Source: an uncultured Bacteroidales bacterium (lineage in GTDB: Bacteria > Bacteroidota > Bacteroidia > Bacteroidales > UBA932). Taken from it: a stretch of 5,868 nucleotides of DNA. The translations under genes and the position numbers were made by a program. Below are positions 1 through 4,358 of this stretch, in pieces. The DNA lies in assembly GCA_946187365.1 (NCBI GenBank), contig CAMHRD010000085.1:1-5868 (forward strand), written 5' to 3'. Position 1 is the stretch's first letter. Every line of letters starts with the position of its first letter. The notes under the pieces are model-generated. The model ran no database searches. It had not been told where the DNA came from and saw only the letters and a list, made by a program, of their open reading frames with translations.

Positions 1-75
1 ACCAGTGTCTTTATTAGACTTTCCGTACTTACCAAAGATCTCTTGCTTTTTGTCTGAATTTAAATACTCAGCCAT
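1..75 (-). CDS. rpsO: Ribosomal protein S15, N-terminal 25 codons (partial at window edge)
   Basis: Read on the minus strand from an ATG at 75-73, the sequence gives 25 uninterrupted codons running off the left edge. The peptide begins MAEYLNSDKKQEIF and continues with GKYGKSNKDTG. The pattern KKxEIxxKYGxSxxDTG is the conserved start of bacterial ribosomal protein S15, which binds 16S rRNA early in 30S assembly. Only helix 1 and the following loop lie in the window; the rest of a protein usually near 88-90 residues is missing. The start fits the family: there is an A/T-rich leader, no Shine-Dalgarno sequence, and a good Bacteroidota-type promoter about 57 bp upstream. The gene diverges from the metallopeptidase gene at 167. 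Identification rests on a short peptide, but the motif is distinctive. Confidence 0.88.
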   Translation of the reverse strand, partial: MAEYLNSDKKQEIFGKYGKSNKDTG

Positions 76-101
76 CTGCTTAAGATTTTAATTGTTATTA
101 T

Positions 102-109
102 TAATTTTG
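102..109 (+). promoter_or_regulatory. Possible -7 element for the metallopeptidase gene
   Basis: TAATTTTG at 102-109 matches the Bacteroidota -7 consensus TAnnTTTG on the plus strand, about 58 bp before the ATG at 167. There is no good TTTG at the expected -33 distance (about 77-82), so the call is weak. If real, its transcript would start near 115-117 and run through the hairpin and the rpsO promoter. The two promoters would then face each other with overlapping start regions. Confidence 0.3.
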
Positions 110-110
110 T

Positions 111-129
111 CTCCCGATTTGTTCGGGGG
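111..129 (-). other. Small hairpin in the predicted rpsO leader
   Basis: On the minus strand, CCCGA (127-123) and TCGGG (117-113) can pair around a 5-base loop, with one further C-G pair possible outside a mismatch. With the predicted promoter at 132-162, transcription should begin near 125-131, so the hairpin would sit at or very near the 5' end of the rpsO mRNA. The rest of the leader, about 35 nt to the ATG, is A/T-rich and unstructured. No T-tract follows on either strand, so this is not an intrinsic terminator. It could stabilise the mRNA or take part in S15 autoregulation; neither is shown by the sequence. Confidence 0.4.
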
Positions 130-131
130 TG

Positions 132-162
132 CAAATGTATGACTTTTTTCCTCTTTTGCAAA
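132..162 (-). promoter_or_regulatory. Bacteroidota-type promoter for rpsO
   Basis: On the minus strand a TTTG (162-159) is followed after exactly 19 bp by TACATTTG (139-132). This matches the Bacteroides primary sigma factor consensus, a -33 TTTG and a -7 TAnnTTTG. The predicted start of transcription is near 125-131, giving a leader of roughly 50-55 nt before the rpsO ATG at 75. The -33 element lies within a 10-bp palindrome, TTTTGCAAAA (154-163), just upstream of the divergent gene's start codon. Confidence 0.72.
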
Positions 163-166
163 ATCA

Positions 167-595
167 ATGACAATAAAGTGCCCAAAATATTATGACGTGA
201 TTGCAGATAATGAGCAGGAGATGACCCCCTACAGGGTGAACAAACTGGCTCACAAGGTACTTCCGGAGAGGACCCGGCAGATGTACCTGCTGCTCTCCTC
301 CAAGGTGAAAATCAAAAACGCCAAGGGGGAGATAGTTGAGGATCCGTTCCGTTACAAGAGGGTGGCAATAAAGAATAACCGCACCAACTGGGGCAGCTGC
401 TCAACACTGCGTAACATCAACCTCAATATGTATCTGGTACTGCTCCCTACGGAACTGATGGACTATGTGATAGCCCACGAGCTTTGCCACCTTGTCTACC
501 CCAACCACTCTGACCGCTTTCACGCACTGCTTAACGCAGTGACGGACGGCAAAGAGAGATTTCTTGCCGCCCGTCTAAACCGTTACAGGTTGTAA
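167..595 (+). CDS. YgjP/DUF45-type zinc metallopeptidase, compact form
   Basis: This 142-residue protein has the hallmarks of the YgjP-like (DUF45) metallopeptidase family. NNRTNWGSCS (about 70-79) matches the family's R/KxxWGSCS segment. INLNMYLVLLP follows, then HELCH at 104-108 with a downstream His in NHS (H114). H104, H108 and H114 are the expected zinc ligands, with E105 as the catalytic base. It lacks a signal peptide or membrane segment, so it is probably cytoplasmic. E. coli YgjP-type proteins are longer (over 200 residues by my recollection); here the N-terminal part is short. No upstream extension is possible, because an in-frame TGA at 140-142 precedes the ATG with no start between. 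The gene diverges from rpsO and converges on the next gene, 2 bp away. The substrate is unknown; family and fold are much more certain than function. Confidence 0.85.
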   Translation: MTIKCPKYYDVIADNEQEMTPYRVNKLAHKVLPERTRQMYLLLSSKVKIKNAKGEIVEDPFRYKRVAIKNNRTNWGSCSTLRNINLNMYLVLLPTELMDYVIAHELCHLVYPNHSDRFHALLNAVTDGKERFLAARLNRYRL

Positions 596-597
596 TC

Positions 598-876
598 CTA
601 CTTTTTGCTGAGTGCGCTAAGACGCTCATAGAGAGCATCTATGCCCTCAACGAGTTCTTTGGAAACTCCCCTGTAGTATTTGTCCGCTTTAATCTCCTCC
701 GGACGATGGTTAATCTTGTCAAACAAATCATCCTGGAGGTCTAGAGCGTCACCTATAATCTCACCAACTTTGTCTACATCTGCCTCTGCATTGAGTTCCA
801 GGTAGATAAAGCAATCGTCAACAACCTCTCCAATAAGGAATTCTACATCCTTCTTAATGGTTCTTAAGTTTCTCAT
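598..876 (-). CDS. Small acidic helical protein of unknown function, last gene of the murein-peptide operon
   Basis: This 92-residue protein starts MRNLRTIKKDVEFLI and ends SALSKK. It has no signal peptide, membrane segment or metal-binding motif. Its heptad-like hydrophobic spacing and many Asp/Glu residues suggest an all-helical, soluble, acidic protein. It resembles small conserved hypothetical proteins I associate with Bacteroidales, but I cannot name a family or function. The ATG is 18 bp after the epimerase stop, with an A-rich leader (aaaaaagagatat) and no room for a separate promoter of the usual form, so it is very likely cotranscribed. Its stop lies 2 bp from the stop of the convergent metallopeptidase gene. 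The coding call is strong from the intact frame, operon position and sensible composition. A role in cell-wall recycling would be inference from position only. Confidence 0.82.
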   Translation of the reverse strand: MRNLRTIKKDVEFLIGEVVDDCFIYLELNAEADVDKVGEIIGDALDLQDDLFDKINHRPEEIKADKYYRGVSKELVEGIDALYERLSALSKK

Positions 877-894
877 ATATCTCTTTTTTACTGT

Positions 895-2082
895 TTAATC
901 TTCTTGAGCGGCAAACTTGAGGTCTACTCCCTTGTTTATGCTGAGGCCAAGACCCGGCTTGGATGACGGAACAATTCTTCCGTCCTCAACGGTTGAGGAG
1001 TGGAAGCAGTCATTGGCAATGAGCCAGTTACCGTCAAGGTCTGTCCATTCGCAAACAGGAGCAATCTGAGCACCGGCAGCAATGGCAACAGAAGTCTCAG
1101 TCATACAGCCAATCATAAGTTTCATACCGAGTGCCTGAGCCAGAGATACCATCTCTCTTGCCTCATGCAGTCCGGTACACTTCATAAGTTTGATGTTGAT
1201 TCCGGAGTAGTGGCCGTAGAGTTTCTTTACGTCAGTAAGTCTCTGGCAAGCCTCATCTGCCATGATAGGAAGAGGTGAACGCTCTGTAAGCCAGCCGGTT
1301 TCCTCAAGCATAAGCTTTGGCATAGGCTGCTCAATCATATTGACGTTCTTGGTGGCCAGCCAGTTGATCATATCAAGAGCATAGTGCTTGTCTTTCCATC
1401 CCTGGTTTGCATCAATACAGATTGTAGTATCCGTTACCTCACGGATGGTGTTGATCATCATCTTGTCCTGCTCCTCGCTTCTTCCGAGTTTAACTTTGAT
1501 GAGGTGACCCTCTGCGGCAGCCTCTTTTGCCTTCTCAAGAACCTCATCGTGAGAAGCCAAACCAACTGTAAATGAGTTGTATGGGCAGTTCTTTGGGTTG
1601 AATCCCCAGATCTTCCACCACGGCTGACCAATCATGTTACCTACAAGGTCATGAAGAGCAATATCTATGGAAGCCTTTGCTGCACAGTTATATGTAGTGA
1701 TGGCATCCATCTCCGCCATAATCTCTCCAATCATAAACGGATCCTTAAACTTCTTAAGGACAGGTCTTGCCTTCTTCAGGTAGTCAATCGCAGAGTTGGT
1801 AGTCTCTCCAAGATAAGGCGGCATTGCTGCCTCACCGTATCCAATGTATCCGTCGTATGAGATTCTGGTGAGTACGATAGGGGTTGTACTTCTGGATGAG
1901 TTGGAGATGGTGAAAACGTGTTTCATCTTTGCGGTGAACGGGCACCACTCAAGTTCCAACTCTTTGGTTCCCTTTGGTTTGGAGATACCTTTTGCACGAG
2001 CAAAAATCTGTGAAGGGCTCAGCAGAGCGGCTGCCGCTCCAATAAGTCCCGCGCTCTTTAGGAATGTTCGTCTGTCGGTCAT
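895..2082 (-). CDS. Tat-exported enolase-superfamily dipeptide epimerase (L-Ala-D/L-Glu epimerase type)
   Basis: This 395-residue protein starts with a twin-arginine signal (TDRRTFLK, residues 2-9), a hydrophobic stretch, and a probable Ala-rich cleavage region near 28-31. The rest is a muconate-lactonizing/enolase-superfamily enzyme: an N-terminal capping domain (about 45-160), then a TIM barrel. Visible active-site residues are the KVK motif (K196, K198), metal ligands D224 (IDANQGW), E251 (EQP) and D276 (ADEA), and the opposing acid/base K298 (NIKLMK). D348-L-D350 matches the DxD that binds the dipeptide amino group in L-Ala-D/L-Glu epimerases such as YkfB and YcjG. The expected reaction is Mg-dependent conversion of L-Ala-D-Glu to L-Ala-L-Glu. 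It follows the NlpC/P60 gene by 23 bp, which supplies that dipeptide. Specificity for Ala-Glu over other dipeptides is inferred from the DxD and the partner gene. Confidence 0.9.
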   Translation of the reverse strand: MTDRRTFLKSAGLIGAAAALLSPSQIFARAKGISKPKGTKELELEWCPFTAKMKHVFTISNSSRSTTPIVLTRISYDGYIGYGEAAMPPYLGETTNSAIDYLKKARPVLKKFKDPFMIGEIMAEMDAITTYNCAAKASIDIALHDLVGNMIGQPWWKIWGFNPKNCPYNSFTVGLASHDEVLEKAKEAAAEGHLIKVKLGRSEEQDKMMINTIREVTDTTICIDANQGWKDKHYALDMINWLATKNVNMIEQPMPKLMLEETGWLTERSPLPIMADEACQRLTDVKKLYGHYSGINIKLMKCTGLHEAREMVSLAQALGMKLMIGCMTETSVAIAAGAQIAPVCEWTDLDGNWLIANDCFHSSTVEDGRIVPSSKPGLGLSINKGVDLKFAAQED

Positions 2083-2105
2083 GTCTGTTGATTTCTATTA
2101 TGATT

Positions 2106-3317
2106 TTACTTTGTCAGTCCTGCTTTTGCTACGCTTACAACGCCCTTGCCCTGGTCTGCAGTTCCAATGATGCGGCGTGCCTTAAGGAGTCTCTTTGCTC
2201 CTGCGTAGTAGTCATTTTCTCCCGGAATCAATGAGTTGATTCTCACAACATTGGAAGAGTGGATAATCATACCGTCTCCCATATAGATTGCAACGTGGGT
2301 AACTCTTTCACGTCTGCCGTTTTCTGCTTTGCGTCCAAAGAAGAGAAGGTCTCCGGGGCGTAAGGCACTGAGTGCCTCTTTTGTGTAATCTCCCTCCACA
2401 AATTTGTGAACGTCTACGCTGTCTCCGGTCTTAACCTGCTGGGAGGCGTCTCTTCTTAAAACGTATCCGTTGAGGAAGTAAGCGCTCTTGCTTAAACCGC
2501 TGCAGTCTACGCCCTTTACGGAGGTTCCGCCCCATACGTATGGGAAGCCGCAGAACTGCTTTGCAGTCTCAATTATGTTCTTCTCAGTTGGCTGTGCGTT
2601 CTTCATCCAGACCTTAAGGTCAATAACGTCAGAAGCGGGAACGTAACCTGTTCTTCCGTCTGTAACGGAAACCTTTCTCCAGGAGCCGCTCTTACCCTCG
2701 TCAATCATAATGCAACCCCATACCAAATCACTTACAGGCAGGGAGTTAACATTCTTCTCAGAGTAGAGCGTAGAGTATTTCTTTGTTACAAAAACTTTTG
2801 GTTTTGCAAGGTATGCGTCATACTCCTCCTCTGTCATCTCCGCAATGCTGCGGGTAATAACCCAGGCGGTGTAACCCTCCATGTTTATGCAGCGGTACCA
2901 GCCGTCATCCTCCTCAAGAATTCTTACAGGCATTCCCATAAGTGCCTGAGTACCACTTTCTGCGCTGAATCCGGGATCACTGTTGAAACTTGCGGTAGAC
3001 ATGCATACAACTCCGTAAGTCTTGCCTTTCAGAGATTTGGAAGGAAGAAGATCTATCCTGTTCTGAGCGTTGATGCCTGCGTCTGCAAGTCTTGCAACCA
3101 ACTCTTCAACCGCCTCTTTCTCTGTGGTTGAACCAATTAGAACCAGTTTGCCATCCTTCTCCAGGAGAGTGACGTTGTAGGTTTTGTCTCTGGAATCGGG
3201 AGCATATTTGGCTTTGACCTCTGTGTTGATTTTGTTAAAGAGCATACCCGCACCCTGAGCGGAGAGAGAAATGCTCCAAAGAAGTGCTACGGAGAGCAGC
3301 AAGAGAAATTTTTTCAT
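2106..3317 (-). CDS. Secreted SH3b-NlpC/P60 gamma-D-glutamyl-L-diamino acid endopeptidase (YkfC / dipeptidyl-peptidase VI type)
   Basis: From the ATG at 3317 the protein has 403 residues. It begins MKKFLLLLSVALLW, a Sec signal peptide with likely cleavage around SLSAQ-G (residues 20-22); there is no lipobox Cys. After a roughly 65-residue alpha/beta segment come two bacterial SH3-like domains (about 98-162 and 175-234), then an NlpC/P60 domain. The domain contains YVWGG (260-264), VDCSG with catalytic C272, THVAIY with H341, and IHSS with H353, which complete the Cys-His-His triad. Proteins of this architecture cut gamma-D-Glu from meso-diaminopimelate in peptides with a free N-terminal L-Ala, releasing L-Ala-D-Glu. 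The next gene encodes the epimerase for that product. An ATG two codons upstream (3323) and a TTG at 3335 also open the frame. I chose 3317 because it gives the cleanest signal peptide and leaves some leader after the predicted promoter. Confidence 0.9.
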   Translation of the reverse strand: MKKFLLLLSVALLWSISLSAQGAGMLFNKINTEVKAKYAPDSRDKTYNVTLLEKDGKLVLIGSTTEKEAVEELVARLADAGINAQNRIDLLPSKSLKGKTYGVVCMSTASFNSDPGFSAESGTQALMGMPVRILEEDDGWYRCINMEGYTAWVITRSIAEMTEEEYDAYLAKPKVFVTKKYSTLYSEKNVNSLPVSDLVWGCIMIDEGKSGSWRKVSVTDGRTGYVPASDVIDLKVWMKNAQPTEKNIIETAKQFCGFPYVWGGTSVKGVDCSGLSKSAYFLNGYVLRRDASQQVKTGDSVDVHKFVEGDYTKEALSALRPGDLLFFGRKAENGRRERVTHVAIYMGDGMIIHSSNVVRINSLIPGENDYYAGAKRLLKARRIIGTADQGKGVVSVAKAGLTK

Positions 3318-3337
3318 TGTCATAATTCTTAACAAGA

Positions 3338-3345
3338 CAAATGTA
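3338..3345 (-). promoter_or_regulatory. -7 element of the murein-peptide operon promoter
   Basis: On the minus strand TACATTTG (3345-3338) matches TAnnTTTG exactly and is identical to the -7 element called for rpsO. Transcription would begin near 3330-3332, leaving a very short leader of roughly 7-15 nt before the ATGs at 3323 and 3317. The expected -33 position (around 3365-3368) does not carry TTTG on this strand. That position is occupied by the -7 element of the divergent yhcC promoter. Confidence 0.55.
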
Positions 3346-3360
3346 CAAAAATTAAACGAC

Positions 3361-3368
3361 TATATTTG
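3361..3368 (+). promoter_or_regulatory. -7 element of the yhcC promoter
   Basis: TATATTTG on the plus strand matches TAnnTTTG exactly. Transcription would begin near 3374-3376, about 15 nt before the ATG at 3390. No TTTG lies at the -33 distance; instead the -7 element of the divergent promoter falls there. This element also argues against the TTG at 3366 as the start codon of yhcC, because it overlaps the promoter. Confidence 0.55.
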
Positions 3369-3389
3369 TATCAAAGAGCAAGTCATTAT

Positions 3390-4289
3390 ATGGAATTAAA
3401 CTCCTTTGTAGATTACTTCAGACAAAAGTACGGAGCCAGGCTTCAGAAAGTGGTTGTGGATGCAGGATTTACCTGCCCTAACAGAGACGGAAGCAAGGGC
3501 TTTGGCGGCTGCTCTTTCTGTGACAACAACGCCTTCCACCCCAACTACTGCACTCCGGACAAGCCTCTGTTTCAGCAGATTGAGGAGGGTATAGAGTTCC
3601 ATAGGGTGCGTTACCGTCATGCTCAGCGCTACATTGCCTACTTCCAGCCCTACAGCAATACCTACGCCCCTTTGAAGAGGCTTAAGGAGCTCTATGAGAC
3701 GGCCCTTTCGCATCCAGATATTGAGGGGATTGTGGTGGGTACCCGGCCGGACTGCATAGATGAGGAGAAGCTGGATTACCTGGCGGAGCTCTCTGAGAAA
3801 CATATCGTGATAATAGAGTATGGCATAGAGAGTTGCTATGACAAAACGCTGGAAAGGATAGGGCGCGGTCATAACTTTGAGTGCGCCAGACGGGCGGTGG
3901 AGCAGACTGCACAAAGGGGGCTTACCCAGTGCGGTCACTTCATATTCGGCCTTCCGGGGGAGAGCCTTAAGATGATGGAAGATGAGGCAGAGATTATCTC
4001 CTCCCTTCCTCTTACCGCCGTCAAATTCCACCAGTTGCAGATAATTAAGGGTACCCGCATGGAGAAAGAGTATGAACTCCATCGCGATGATTTCCATTAC
4101 TTCACCCTCAGCGAGTATCTGGACTTTATCTCCGCTTTTATCCGCCGGCTGCCTCCTCACCTCTATATAGACCGCTTTGCTTCAGAGGTGCCGCCTCGTT
4201 ATCTCTCTCCGCTTCAGAAGAGTTGGGGGCTTATTCGTTACCAGGAACTGCTCTCAATGCTCAGAGAGAGGATGGCGGAGGCAAAATAG
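3390..4289 (+). CDS. yhcC: YhcC-type radical SAM protein (TIGR01212 family)
   Basis: The 299-residue protein from the ATG at 3390 carries a radical SAM cluster motif with unusually wide spacing, C29-x11-C41-xx-C44, in CPNRDGSKGFGGCSFC. This is the signature of the TIGR01212/YhcC group. Further family segments follow in order: FQPYSNTYAP (85-94), GTRPD (117-121), EYGIES (143-148), FGLPGE (186-191), KFHQLQIIKGT (212-222) and a C-terminal part around IDRFASEVPP. The three Cys should hold a 4Fe-4S cluster that cleaves S-adenosylmethionine. The substrate is not established; relatedness to Elp3-like radical SAM enzymes hints at RNA modification, but that is only a hint. Length matches the family. 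The frame could open eight codons earlier at a TTG (3366), but that overlaps the promoter. It diverges from the murein-peptide operon and lies 69 bp before guaB. Confidence 0.9.
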   Translation: MELNSFVDYFRQKYGARLQKVVVDAGFTCPNRDGSKGFGGCSFCDNNAFHPNYCTPDKPLFQQIEEGIEFHRVRYRHAQRYIAYFQPYSNTYAPLKRLKELYETALSHPDIEGIVVGTRPDCIDEEKLDYLAELSEKHIVIIEYGIESCYDKTLERIGRGHNFECARRAVEQTAQRGLTQCGHFIFGLPGESLKMMEDEAEIISSLPLTAVKFHQLQIIKGTRMEKEYELHRDDFHYFTLSEYLDFISAFIRRLPPHLYIDRFASEVPPRYLSPLQKSWGLIRYQELLSMLRERMAEAK

Positions 4290-4291
4290 GT

Positions 4292-4323
4292 TTTGCTGCT
4301 TTGGGCGGAATTGAGTATATTCG
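4292..4323 (+). promoter_or_regulatory. Promoter for guaB
   Basis: TTTG (4292-4295) is followed after 20 bp by TATATTCG (4316-4323), which matches TAnnTTTG at all but one position. The -33 element begins 2 bp after the yhcC stop codon. Transcription would start near 4329-4331, giving a leader of about 28-30 nt with an A-rich stretch (actcaaaaaca) before the ATG. No intrinsic terminator separates yhcC from guaB, so read-through from yhcC may add to guaB expression. Confidence 0.55.
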
Positions 4324-4358
4324 CCAAATTATTGTAACGCAACTCAAAAACATCCGCC
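4304..4358 (+). repeat. Nested inverted repeat spanning the guaB promoter and leader
   Basis: Two stacked 6-base arms are complementary in nested order: GGCGGA (4304-4309) with TCCGCC (4353-4358), and TTGAGT (4311-4316) with ACTCAA (4342-4347). The 25-base loop contains most of the -7 element and the predicted transcription start. The outer right arm ends at the base before the guaB ATG. A competing local hairpin can form between GGCGGAA (4304-4310, one bulged G) and TTCGCC (4320-4325). No T-tract follows either structure. The left arms lie upstream of the predicted start, so the fold could form only in read-through RNA or act as a DNA operator. Confidence 0.35.

Noticed and set aside
111..129. 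The CCCGA/TCGGG hairpin read as a terminator
   Set aside because: No T-tract follows on either strand, and it lies between divergent genes, where no transcript needs to end.
130..160. A TGCAAA / TTTGCA inverted repeat upstream of the metallopeptidase start as a regulator site
   Set aside because: The arms coincide with the -7 and -33 elements of the rpsO promoter, which already explain both sequences.
578..607. A possible bidirectional terminator between the convergent genes (TTACA/TGTAA with a nearby run of five T)
   Set aside because: The stem is only five weak pairs, with the T-run about six bases further on. That is too poor to call an intrinsic terminator on either strand.
1844..2170. 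A 108-codon plus-strand open frame spanning the epimerase start and the end of the endopeptidase gene
   Set aside because: It is antisense to two well-supported genes and covers the Tat signal region. The peptide is low in motif content and no promoter or leader precedes it.
3366..3389. A TTG start for yhcC eight codons upstream of the ATG
   Set aside because: The TTG lies in the predicted -7 element, and the extra residues do not resemble the family's N-terminus, which matches well from MELNSFVDYF.
3396..4160. A 254-codon open frame on the minus strand inside yhcC
   Set aside because: It is wholly antisense to a clearly recognisable radical SAM gene. Its translation has no recognisable motif and no sensible upstream region. 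It is a by-product of the codon composition of yhcC.
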